From assembly GCF_001767295.1 (NCBI RefSeq), contig NZ_CP014944.1, positions 868,001 to 932,000 on the forward strand: 64,000 bases of DNA, read 5' to 3'. The DNA comes from Colwellia sp. PAMC 20917. Its GTDB lineage: Bacteria > Pseudomonadota > Gammaproteobacteria > Enterobacterales > Alteromonadaceae. The translations under genes and the position numbers were made by a program. Shown here piece by piece: positions 1 to 9,780 of this stretch (position 1 is the first letter of the stretch; each line of letters begins with the position of its first letter). Below the pieces are notes generated by a model, which ran no database searches, was not told the origin of the DNA, and was given only the letters and a program-made list of their open reading frames with translations.

Positions 1-226
1 ACTTGCACTTAAAACGTTGAATTCCTTGCTTTGTCATGCCCCAACGGTTTAATTCATGTGAATCGCAATGAGGACAATGAGATATTGTTTCTTCATGGTC
101 GGCAATGGCTTGACCCACTTGGTTATTGGAAATATTTGATTCAACTTCATGACGAAGTTTTTTAAGTTGGAAGTAGTTTAGATTGGTAACGTGATGTAGT
201 ATATTTTGAAACTGCTTGGAAGCCAT
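1..226 (-). CDS. IS1595-family transposase, N-terminal part (cut by window edge)
   Basis: Reading leftward from an ATG at 226, 75 codons run off the window edge. The product begins MASKQFQNIL and contains a zinc-ribbon half, CPHCDS, followed by RWGMTKQGIQRFKCK, where a further zinc-ribbon cysteine appears. This CPxC plus RWG-x-TKxGxQRxKC pattern is typical of the N-terminal zinc ribbon of IS1595-type DDE transposases. The catalytic domain would lie outside the window, so I cannot say whether the element is intact. An IS200/IS605 remnant follows immediately to the right, so this is a landing zone for mobile DNA. The family call is by motif recognition only. Confidence 0.7.
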   Translation of the reverse strand, partial: MASKQFQNILHHVTNLNYFQLKKLRHEVESNISNNQVGQAIADHEETISHCPHCDSHELNRWGMTKQGIQRFKCK

Positions 227-324
227 CTTGCACCTACCGTTATTGGGTTTCAGTACATTGAGTATAGCTCACCAACACCGAAAGACAACACAGCCATAAA
301 TCACCAGTGTCAATAAGTGTCTGT

Positions 325-729
325 ATGAAATATAAAAAGAGCGCTCATTCTTCGTATTTAATTCAAGCTCACATTATATTTGTTACTAAATATCGTGAGC
401 GGAAGTTTACGAGCGAGATGTTAGATAAAATGGACTTTATAATAAAAAGAGAATGTTTAAAACTAAAGTCAGAATTCGTTGAGTTTAATGGGGAGTCAGA
501 TCATGTTCACATGATTATCTCTTACCTGCTTTCTATTTCAATTTCACGATTAGTTAATGTTTTAAAAAGTATTACAGGTCGAGAGATGAAGTTGTGGTTT
601 CCGCAGTTAAATCAGGTAGCTTGGAGGTAGAATGCACTTTGGAGCTCTGGTTATTATGCATGCTCTGTCGGCGGAGCGCCGATAGAGGTTCTTAAGCAAT
701 ACATCGAGCAGCAAGATAGGCCGCATTAG
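325..729 (+). pseudogene. tnpA: IS200/IS605 TnpA transposase with internal stop
   Basis: This is a Y1 (HUH) single-strand transposase. The N-terminal part shows the family pattern: a VTKYR-type strand early on and the metal-binding HUH motif within SDHVHMII. Reading is stopped by TAG at 628-630. Translation continues in the same frame after it as NALWSSGYYACSVGGAPIEV and then LKQYIEQQDRPH, ending at 727-729. This tail is the normal TnpA C-terminus and carries the catalytic tyrosine (KQYIEQQ). The gene therefore has a nonsense mutation, not a frameshift, and the shortened product would lack the nucleophile. I use the ATG at 325; a GTG in frame at 307 is less likely. No accompanying TnpB gene is visible. 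Confidence 0.85.
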
Positions 730-756
730 ATTGCTATGCAATCTCGGCTATCCATC

Positions 757-776
757 CCTCACCGCAAGCGGTGGGG
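757..776. repeat. Right-end hairpin of the IS200/IS605 element
   Basis: The sequence cctcaccgc-aa-gcggtgggg forms a 9-bp stem (one T.G wobble) with a two-base loop, about 28 bases after the tnpA stop. IS200/IS605 elements carry a subterminal hairpin at this place, which TnpA recognises as single-stranded DNA. The assignment rests on position and shape. Confidence 0.55.
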
Positions 777-908
777 ATTTTCGCCGATTTCGGTAAACCA
801 TCGCCCTACACATCTCGTACTACTTAATAATATCTGCTCGACATTATTTATTCATAATGGTTAATTTTGAGGAGAGAATAAAGTTATTTGAATAAGAGGA
901 GAAATTTT

Positions 909-1013
909 ATGAAAACACTAAAAATGTTACTCAAGAGTGAACTCGTGTTGAATATAGGATTTGGCTTAACCGTATTGTTAATTGGCAAAGTAACCCTATA
1001 TTTTATCGCCTAA
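909..1013 (+). CDS. Small putative membrane protein, 34 aa
   Basis: A 34-residue reading frame starts MKTLKMLLKSELV and ends KVTLYFIA. It has a strong ribosome-binding site (aagaggagaaa, about 5 bases before the ATG). The second half is a single hydrophobic stretch long enough to span a membrane, and the N-terminus carries four lysines, which suggests an N-in topology. I do not recognise the family. It sits alone between the IS debris and the convergent ABC exporter genes. The good ribosome-binding site and membrane-like composition argue for a real small protein, but such short frames also occur by chance. Confidence 0.4.
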   Translation: MKTLKMLLKSELVLNIGFGLTVLLIGKVTLYFIA

Positions 1014-1091
1014 GAAAAGCACTAAAGGTCGTACATAATGGACAAAGCCTTTAGTAACTTTTAATTAAACAGTTTAAACAGCCTATCTCTA

Positions 1092-1853
1092 TTATTGTTT
1101 TATCTGATAACCACTTTTAAATATCCAAGTAACCGCTAATAAACAAAAAGCTAAAAAGCCACTCATCACAAAAAAGCTGGTTAGTAAACTTACGTCAGCC
1201 ACTTCATAAAAACTCCATCGAAAGCCACTAATCAAATAAAAAACCGGGTTAAATTGCGTTACTGTTTGCCAAAACGGCGGCAACATACTGACAGAATAAA
1301 AAGTACCTCCTAAGAAAACCAAAGGCGTAATAACAATAAGTGGGATCACTTGTAGTTTCTCAAAATTATCTGCCCAGATGCCAATAATAAAACCAAATAA
1401 ACTAAAGGTTATAGCGGTCATCACTAAAAAGAACAACATCCAAAATGGATGGGCTATTTCCAGAGGCACAAAGAAATGCGCTGTTGCCAGAATAATCAAT
1501 GCAAGCAAAATTGATTTTGTCGCTGCCGCACCGACATAACCGAGCAGCACCTCAAAGGAAGATACCGGCGCAGAAAGTAGTTCATAAATAGTGCCGGTAA
1601 ATTTAGGAAAATAAATACCAAATGAGGCGTTGGAAATACTTTGTGTTAATAACGAGAGCATAATTAACCCAGGTACAATAAAAGCACCGTAGCTCACACC
1701 ATCTATTTCAGTGATTCGAGAGCCAATGGCAGAACCAAAAACAACAAAATAAAGTGACGTCGAAATCACTGGAGAAATAATACTTTGAAAAATAGTACGT
1801 TTAGTCCTGGCCATTTCAAACTTGTAAATAGCCGCAACAGCATAACGATTCAT
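1092..1853 (-). CDS. ABC-2 type exporter permease (YadH-like)
   Basis: This is an inner-membrane permease of an ABC exporter, 253 aa, within the usual size of ABC2_membrane proteins such as E. coli YadH. It has about six hydrophobic spans. The N-terminal [20 protein letters not shown] and the internal FGSAIGSRI and [14 protein letters not shown] segments resemble the NodJ/YadH family, in which the last type of motif precedes a C-terminal span. Its start overlaps the stop of the ATPase gene by 4 bases (ATGA type), so the two are translationally coupled and very probably form one transporter. The substrate is not readable from sequence. Confidence 0.85.
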   Translation of the reverse strand: MNRYAVAAIYKFEMARTKRTIFQSIISPVISTSLYFVVFGSAIGSRITEIDGVSYGAFIVPGLIMLSLLTQSISNASFGIYFPKFTGTIYELLSAPVSSFEVLLGYVGAAATKSILLALIILATAHFFVPLEIAHPFWMLFFLVMTAITFSLFGFIIGIWADNFEKLQVIPLIVITPLVFLGGTFYSVSMLPPFWQTVTQFNPVFYLISGFRWSFYEVADVSLLTSFFVMSGFLAFCLLAVTWIFKSGYQIKQ

Positions 1854-2776
1854 GTTTTTTCCCTTACTAATGAAACAAATATATCTTCTAACGAACTTTG
1901 ATCTGTTTTGATATCTTTAAAGGCAATACCCGCTAATGACAATTGCTGAAGTAAAGCAGATATTCCTGTGTGTTCATTGGTAGTGTCATAACTATAAATT
2001 AATTGCATCCCTTCATTTTGTAGCTGTAAATTAAAATCAGTCAATTGCTCAGGCATTTCAATTAACGGTTCTTTTAAATCGAGGATCAATTGCTTTTTAC
2101 CCAATTGGTTCATTAACGCTATTTTATCTTCCACTAAAATGAGCTGGCCATTTTTAATCACACCAATACGGTCGGCTATTTCCTCAGCCTCTTCAATATA
2201 ATGTGTCGTTAAAATAATGGTGACACCGTCGTTGCGTAATTCTCTAACCAGTTGCCACATATCTTTGCGCAGCTCTACATCAACACCTGCGGTTGGTTCA
2301 TCTAAAAACAAAATAGCAGGTTCATGAGAGAGCGCTTTAGCTATCATCACTCGTCGTTTCATACCACCGGATAACTCAATCATCTTGTTATCTTTTTTAT
2401 CCCAGAGTGATAATGATTTTAGCGTTTTTTCTATAAAAGCTGGATTCGGTTTTTTGCCAAATAAACCTCGACTAAATGAAACTGTTGTCCATACAGTTTC
2501 AAAGGCGTCAGTGGTTAACTCTTGTGGTACTAAGCCAATAAGACTTCGTGTATGTCGGTAACCGGTGACGATATCTTTACCATCAACGGTGATTTGCCCA
2601 GAAGTGGCATCAACGATGCCGCAAATAGCACTGATCAGTGTAGTTTTACCTGCGCCGTTTGGTCCTAGCAAGGCAAAGATTTCAGCAGGTTTTATTGATA
2701 AATTAATATTATTAAGTGCTTGAAAACCACCCGCATATACTTTGTTAACATCTGTGATTTGAATAATGGGTTGCAA
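1850..2776 (-). CDS. ABC exporter ATP-binding protein (YadG-like)
   Basis: This is the 308-aa nucleotide-binding subunit partnering the adjacent permease. Walker A is GPNGAGKTT at residues 38-46. It is followed by a Q-loop region, the ABC signature LSGGMKRR, Walker [13 protein letters not shown] and the H-loop [10 protein letters not shown]. The C-terminal 80 residues form the extension common in CcmA/YadG-type exporters. The frame begins with TTG at 2776, with a weak AGA-type ribosome-binding site. No in-frame ATG lies close enough to give a complete domain, so TTG is probably the true start. It is the first gene of a two-gene unit. Confidence 0.88.
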   Translation of the reverse strand: MQPIIQITDVNKVYAGGFQALNNINLSIKPAEIFALLGPNGAGKTTLISAICGIVDATSGQITVDGKDIVTGYRHTRSLIGLVPQELTTDAFETVWTTVSFSRGLFGKKPNPAFIEKTLKSLSLWDKKDNKMIELSGGMKRRVMIAKALSHEPAILFLDEPTAGVDVELRKDMWQLVRELRNDGVTIILTTHYIEEAEEIADRIGVIKNGQLILVEDKIALMNQLGKKQLILDLKEPLIEMPEQLTDFNLQLQNEGMQLIYSYDTTNEHTGISALLQQLSLAGIAFKDIKTDQSSLEDIFVSLVREKT

Positions 2777-3090
2777 GGTTATTTCTCATCAGTATTTTCA
2801 ATACTACTAAGGTATACGAGATACCCTATTGATGGCTAGGAAAATCAATAAATTAGTTGTCTTGTTTGGCATAGCTAATATCAATCGATTGCTTAGGTGT
2901 CATGTTATGACGCGTTAAATAAAGTAAAATTCATATGATTAAATGTCGCTTGTTGACGTTTATATTTTTACTACTTTGTCATCATTGATTAACGTATCTA
3001 TGATCTTTATGTTATGCACTATACTGGTGTAGAACAAAAAACAAGCAACTGACTTAGTTTCTTGATCATCGCAACAAAAGGATTTCACCC
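2777..3090. other. Divergent intergenic region
   Basis: This separates the YadGH-type pair from the S9 peptidase and should contain both promoters. The only element I can point to is the ribosome-binding site aaagga ahead of the ATG at 3091. I could not assign -35/-10 boxes with confidence. Confidence 0.5.
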
Positions 3091-5007
3091 ATGATAAAGT
3101 TTCCGCTATTGATTACAATAATTTGCACAGGTCTATTACTCTTTGGCTGTTCTAAACCCGCAGAAGAAGTAGCTAAACAAGCCGTTATCGAAGAAGAAAA
3201 ACCTGTCTTTGAGACCTATAGCGCAGAAGAGTTCTTTAAAACAACCTCAGTCTCTGGCTCATCAATTAATGCTGATGCCAGTGCGGTTTTGATCAGTAAT
3301 GATAAAACAGGTATTTTTAATGCCTACAAAATGCCACTCGATGGCTCAGCCCCAATACAGTTAACTCAGTCAACAGTTGACGCTGTTTTTGCAGTAAGTT
3401 GGTTTCCTAAAGACGACAGGATTCTTTATACCGCAGACAAGGGCGGTGACGAATTAGATCATTTATATGTAAGAGAATTATCAGGCAGCATAAAAGACCT
3501 TACCCCAGGTAAAGACTTAAAAGCTTATTTTGTTGGTTGGCATGAAGATAATAAACAGTTTTTTGTTGCCTCTAATGAAAGGGACCCTAAGTTTTTTGAT
3601 GTATACCGTTATCAAAATGATGATTATTCAAGGGAGCTTATTTATCAAAATGCTGCCGGCTATTCAGTCGAAACTATCAGCCCAAATGGTCAGTATATTG
3701 CTTTGAGCAAAACGAATAGCAATGCAGACTCCAACTTATATTTAGCCGACTTAAATAAAGCAGACGAGTTAACTACACTTATAGCTGAGCATCAAGGTGA
3801 TGTTGAACACAGTGCCTACACTTTTACTCGTGATAGTAAGCGACTGATATATTCAACAGACGAATTTGGCGAATATAAACAGGCTTGGGCTTATGATATA
3901 AAAGCAAAAACACAAGCACTAAACTACGCTGCAGATTGGGACGTTAGTTTCACTTACTTCTCTAAAGATGGCCGTTATCAAGTCACTGGTGTTAATGCTG
4001 ATGCGCAAACTAAAATAGAAATTATGGACCTGAAGATAAAGCAACCGTTAATACTTCCTAAATTGCCCAGTGGCGATTTACGTGGCGTAAACTTTTCAGC
4101 TGATGCCAATCTAGTTATTTTTTATATCAATTCAGATACGTCCCCGTCTAACCTCTATGTTCATCAATTAGGATCAAAGCGTATTAAGCGCTTAACTAAC
4201 ACAGGTAATCCTAATATTATTGAAGAGAACTTAGTTGTTGGTGAAATTATCCGCTTTAAAAGTTTTGATGGTTTAGAAATTCCTGGGATTTTATATAAAC
4301 CTAAACAAGCCGCTACAGAAAAAGTCCCCGCTTTAGTCTGGATACATGGAGGCCCTGGAGGTCAAAGTCGTAAAGGTTATTCCGCTACCATTCAGCATTT
4401 GGTCAATAACGGCTACGCTATTTTTAGAATAAATAACCGTGGTTCAAGTGGCTACGGTAAAACCTTCTTTCATTTAGATGATAAGAAGCACGGTGACCAT
4501 GATTTAAAAGATGTTGTCTATAATAAATATTATTTACAGACTTTAGATTGGGTCGACAAAGATAGAATAGGGGTTATTGGCGGCAGTTACGGTGGCTATT
4601 TAACCATGGCCGCAATGGCATTTACCGATGAGTTTACTGTCGGTGTCAATATCTTTGGTGTCACTAATTGGGTCAGAACGCTAGAAAGTATTCCACCCTA
4701 CTGGGAGGCATTTAGACAGTCGCTTTATGATGAGTTAGGTGATCCTAGTACAGACAGAGAACGTTTACGCAGTATTTCTCCGGTATTCTTTGGTGATAAA
4801 GTTAAAAGTCCGGTACTTGTTGTACAAGGTAAAAATGACCCTAGAGTATTAAAAATTGAAAGTGATGAAATGGTTGAGTCTATTCGAAGCGGTGGAACTT
4901 TCGTTGACTATTTGGTCTTTGACGATGAAGGTCACGGCTTTAGTAAAAAAGCTAATCGCATTGAAGCATCTAATAAGTACTTAAGCTTTTTAAAAACCTA
5001 CTTATAG
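3091..5007 (+). CDS. S9-family prolyl oligopeptidase-like lipoprotein
   Basis: This is a 638-aa serine peptidase, predicted to be an envelope lipoprotein. The signal ends in the lipobox LLLFGC, so the mature protein starts at the cysteine near residue 20. A beta-propeller region of WD40-like/TolB-like repeats follows (about 50-370). The C-terminal alpha/beta-hydrolase domain has the nucleophile in GGSYGGYL (Ser499), then Asp583 in NDPRV and His615 in EGHGF, the complete S9 triad. The family cuts short peptides, often after proline or after other residues in dipeptidyl/acylaminoacyl peptidases, so exact specificity is open. The gene stands alone and ends in a clear terminator. Confidence 0.9.
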   Translation: MIKFPLLITIICTGLLLFGCSKPAEEVAKQAVIEEEKPVFETYSAEEFFKTTSVSGSSINADASAVLISNDKTGIFNAYKMPLDGSAPIQLTQSTVDAVFAVSWFPKDDRILYTADKGGDELDHLYVRELSGSIKDLTPGKDLKAYFVGWHEDNKQFFVASNERDPKFFDVYRYQNDDYSRELIYQNAAGYSVETISPNGQYIALSKTNSNADSNLYLADLNKADELTTLIAEHQGDVEHSAYTFTRDSKRLIYSTDEFGEYKQAWAYDIKAKTQALNYAADWDVSFTYFSKDGRYQVTGVNADAQTKIEIMDLKIKQPLILPKLPSGDLRGVNFSADANLVIFYINSDTSPSNLYVHQLGSKRIKRLTNTGNPNIIEENLVVGEIIRFKSFDGLEIPGILYKPKQAATEKVPALVWIHGGPGGQSRKGYSATIQHLVNNGYAIFRINNRGSSGYGKTFFHLDDKKHGDHDLKDVVYNKYYLQTLDWVDKDRIGVIGGSYGGYLTMAAMAFTDEFTVGVNIFGVTNWVRTLESIPPYWEAFRQSLYDELGDPSTDRERLRSISPVFFGDKVKSPVLVVQGKNDPRVLKIESDEMVESIRSGGTFVDYLVFDDEGHGFSKKANRIEASNKYLSFLKTYL

Positions 5008-5032
5008 TCTGTTAACCTAAAACTCGTATGTA

Positions 5033-5066
5033 AAGGTAAAGTCTGTTGGAGACTTTACCTTTTTTA
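5033..5066 (+). terminator. Rho-independent terminator of the S9 peptidase gene
   Basis: An 11-bp perfect stem (aaggtaaagtc / gactttacctt) with a 7-base loop is followed by a T run, 25 bases after the stop codon of the S9 peptidase. Confidence 0.88.
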
Positions 5067-5072
5067 TAAGAT

Positions 5073-5379
5073 GTTATTGCTAAAAAAGCTAATACAGCCT
5101 GAGCCGTATTAGCAATATAGTGCGAAAAACAAGCTTACTTTAAATCAAAGCGGTCTAATTGCATCACTTTAACCCAGGTTTTGAATGAGAGGTTATTGCC
5201 AAAAAAAGCTAATACAGCCTGAGCTGTATTAGCGATATAGTTTAAAAAAATCAAGCTTACTTTAAATCAAAGCGGTCTAGTTGCATCACTTTAACCCAGG
5301 TTTTGAATGAGAGGTTATTGCCAAAAAAAGCTAATACAGCCTGAGCTGTATTAGCGATATAGTTTAAAAAAAATCAAGC
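5073..5379. repeat. Tandem copies of the katG 3' end plus terminator (period 120-122 bp)
   Basis: Two extra copies of the last codons and terminator of katG lie downstream of the real gene. Units start at about 5081, 5201 and 5323, the last adjoining the true gene end. Each has a poly-A start, the hairpin gctaatacag-cctgag-ctgtattagc (one mismatch in the outermost copy) and codons for [12 protein letters not shown]. In the extra copies the residues just before differ (FKTWVKV, against IKAWVKV in the gene). They may thus derive from a diverged allele. Each unit carries its own terminator for katG-direction transcripts. Confidence 0.9.
5329..5354 (-). terminator. Rho-independent terminator of katG (gene-proximal copy)
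   Basis: A perfect 10-bp stem (gctaatacag / ctgtattagc) with a 6-base loop is followed in the katG direction by seven T. Equivalent hairpins occur at about 5207 and 5087 in the tandem copies. Confidence 0.85.
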
Positions 5380-7629
<2,250 letters not shown>

Positions 7630-7734
7630 TTATAAAATGTCATCGTTAGCATAAGAACAATAAGGAGAATTGAATAGTTGATTAAATTGAAGATAATGTT
7701 CTATTTTACATAATGACTAGTTTAACATTTTCAA

Positions 7735-8250
7735 TTAAAAATTATTGAAGAGCAATCACATAGACTTGTTGAAAAGGTAAGTGGCGATGAAATTGATGCC
7801 GCTATTCTTGCATTACCCTGCCCTACTACCCTATTGAAGGATTTATCAGTTTCAATTTTTGGCAACAAGACTTTTATTGGCTTTGTCATAAGGATGAGTA
7901 TCCAAAAAAGTACCAAAAATTACCAGTGCAGCGTTAGAAATTGATAAGCTGATGTTGTTAAAAGAGGGCATTACTTAAAAGATCATGCCTTAGCAGCTTG
8001 CAGCCTTCAAACAAAAAGCAAGACACTGATGTTGACTCGGCGAGTTTTCATAAATTAATACCTATGGTTGCAGGAAAACTTGGAACAACGCTTTTGACAC
8101 AGATAGCCTTAGACCCATTGACCTACAACGAGGCAGAACTTCGGGCGATTCATTGAAATGAACCAGGGCCACACCGCACCATTGTCTTAGTCATTAGACC
8201 GAGCTATGTCAGAATCAATGTATGAACCCTACTTAAAGATATATTCACCA
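7735..8250 (+). pseudogene. oxyR: Decayed oxyR (peroxide-sensing LysR-type regulator)
   Basis: Fragments of the OxyR effector domain are readable in order but in different frames. They are EEQSHRLVEKVSGDEIDAAI-LALP (about 7740-7815), WLCHKDEYP (about 7875-7900), LMLLKEG and LKDHALAACSLQTK (about 7950-8020), FHKLIPMVAGKLGTTLLTQI with LDPLTYNEAELRAIH (about 8048-8155) and NEPGPHRTIVLVIRPSYVR (about 8158-8215). LKDHAL includes the place of the second sensor cysteine region of OxyR. Stops and frameshifts separate the blocks, and no N-terminal helix-turn-helix is left. The gene once faced away from katG, the usual regulator arrangement. A short opposite-strand frame at 7731-7916 is a shadow of this remnant. 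Confidence 0.8.
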
Positions 8251-8373
8251 AACAATTAACTAACAAGTATAGTTAAAGCGAAATGCTGTTTAGTTTCATT
8301 AAATTAACGATAATTCGCTTCTGCTAATAACGCCAATATCTTATACTAGGCAGTCATCATTATTGAGACTGAA

Positions 8374-9552
8374 ATGACAAATAGACAACTTTTACCACTG
8401 CTTATTTTAATGGTTATTTTTAGCCCCTTAGCCATAGATATATTTTTACCCGCTTTACCCATTATGGCTGAAGAACTTCTTGTTCCCATGAAAGAAATCC
8501 AATGGAGCATAACGATATTCATTCTAAGTATGGGCTTTGGTCAACTGATAAGTGGCCCACTCGCCGATAGATATGGTCGTCGCCCCGTTGCGATGGCTGG
8601 TATAATTATTTATGGCTTGGCTTCTCTTCTTTGTGCTTATGCAGATAACTTAGCGTTTTTCCTCCTTAGTCGTTTAGTACAAGGCTTTGGTGCTTGCGCC
8701 ATTGTTGTAGCGGCCTTTGCCAGTGTCCGTGATAAATACAACGCAATAGAAAGTGGCGTGATGTACTCTTATTTAAACAGTGCTATATGTTGTATTCCTG
8801 CGCTTGCTCCATTACTGGGTAATGTTTTAACCGAGTATTTTGGTTGGCGAAGTAACTTTCAATTTATGACAGGGTATGCTGTTTTTGCCGGTTTGATTTT
8901 GTTTTTTACCCTCAAAGAAACCAGGCCCTCGCATACCATACCCTCTAAAAACCTTATCAGCTTGGTGCATTTTATTACGGTGGCGAAACACCCTGTCTTT
9001 CTTTTTAATGCTTTGGTGGTGATGTTATCAATGGCAATTATTATTGCCTACGTAACGAGTTCTCCTGCTTGGTTAATGGTTAGATTGGGGTTAGATCAGC
9101 AGAGCTTTGTTTATTGGTTTAGTCTCAATGCTGTCATTAATATTGTCGCTTGTTTTTTGGCTCCTCAGGTTTTAGTTAAATTTGGTGCGCGGGTAACCAT
9201 AGGTTTTGGTATGGTTTTACTGATTGTCGCCGGATTGTTAATGTTAACGTTATTAACTTGGCAAACGCCTGCCGCTTTTATGTTACCAATAATGATCAGT
9301 TCACTTGGTTTTTCATTACTGATGGGAGCTTGTGCAGGACAAGCGCTAGCACCTTTTGGTGAAAAAGCAGGTTCAGCTTCAGCGCTATTAGGATTTGTAC
9401 AAATGAGTGGTTCAGCAGTTATTGTTTATTTATTACAACTATTGCCACTCAATGAAGCGGAGCAGTTAGTCTTATTAATGTTGTCAATAATTCCAGTATA
9501 TTTCATCTGGAAGTTGCCTCAAGTAAAAGCCCGTATCATGTTAGATGGTTAG
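8374..9552 (+). CDS. Bcr/CflA-type MFS drug efflux transporter
   Basis: This is a 392-aa inner-membrane proton antiporter with about twelve hydrophobic spans. After the first span, SPLAIDIFLPALPIMAEEL is the hallmark N-terminus of Bcr/CflA proteins, with Asp in TM1. Motif A, GPLADRYGRRPVAM, lies in the TM2-TM3 loop. Motif C-like glycine/proline-rich residues occur in TM5 (CIPALAPLLGNVL). Family members export bicyclomycin, chloramphenicol, sulfonamides or dipeptides, and the actual substrate cannot be read here. It stands alone, with the oxyR remnant upstream and a convergent kinase downstream. Confidence 0.88.
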   Translation: MTNRQLLPLLILMVIFSPLAIDIFLPALPIMAEELLVPMKEIQWSITIFILSMGFGQLISGPLADRYGRRPVAMAGIIIYGLASLLCAYADNLAFFLLSRLVQGFGACAIVVAAFASVRDKYNAIESGVMYSYLNSAICCIPALAPLLGNVLTEYFGWRSNFQFMTGYAVFAGLILFFTLKETRPSHTIPSKNLISLVHFITVAKHPVFLFNALVVMLSMAIIIAYVTSSPAWLMVRLGLDQQSFVYWFSLNAVINIVACFLAPQVLVKFGARVTIGFGMVLLIVAGLLMLTLLTWQTPAAFMLPIMISSLGFSLLMGACAGQALAPFGEKAGSASALLGFVQMSGSAVIVYLLQLLPLNEAEQLVLLMLSIIPVYFIWKLPQVKARIMLDG

Positions 9553-9674
9553 CAATTGGTGGTGATTTTTGATTTATTACCACGATTGTCACTAAATTGA
9601 GATAATGACGATATACGTGACTTGAGTCTCTGGCACAAGAAAGTGTACTAGCTGACGAGTATTGTATTTTGGGT

Positions 9675-9698
9675 CAACATCAACATCAACATCAACAT
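9675..9698. repeat. Hexanucleotide microsatellite (caacat x4)
   Basis: Four perfect copies of caacat stand in the short gap between the MFS gene and the convergent sensor kinase. It is too short and too regular for a CRISPR array and has no spacers. Confidence 0.8.
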
Positions 9699-9780
9699 TC
9701 TCAGGTTAGATTAATTTTGGCTTTGATAAAATATAAACTAACCTATTTTTGTTATTTTTAACTACTTGCATAACGGACGC

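Larger units (their letters stand above)
730..1091. other. Intergenic stretch after the IS element
   Basis: It holds the IS right-end hairpin (757-776) and the small membrane-protein frame (909-1013). I see no other gene or clear terminator here. Confidence 0.5.

Noticed and set aside
1-800. A complete composite transposon
   Set aside because: One transposase is cut by the window edge and the other is broken; I see no matching inverted ends or cargo gene between them.
7731-7916. 61-codon frame on the leftward strand next to katG
   Set aside because: It is the reverse image of the decayed oxyR remnant; the opposite strand gives clear OxyR fragments and this one matches nothing known.
9675-9698. 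Short repeat array as a CRISPR candidate
   Set aside because: Four 6-bp copies without spacers or cas genes make a simple microsatellite.
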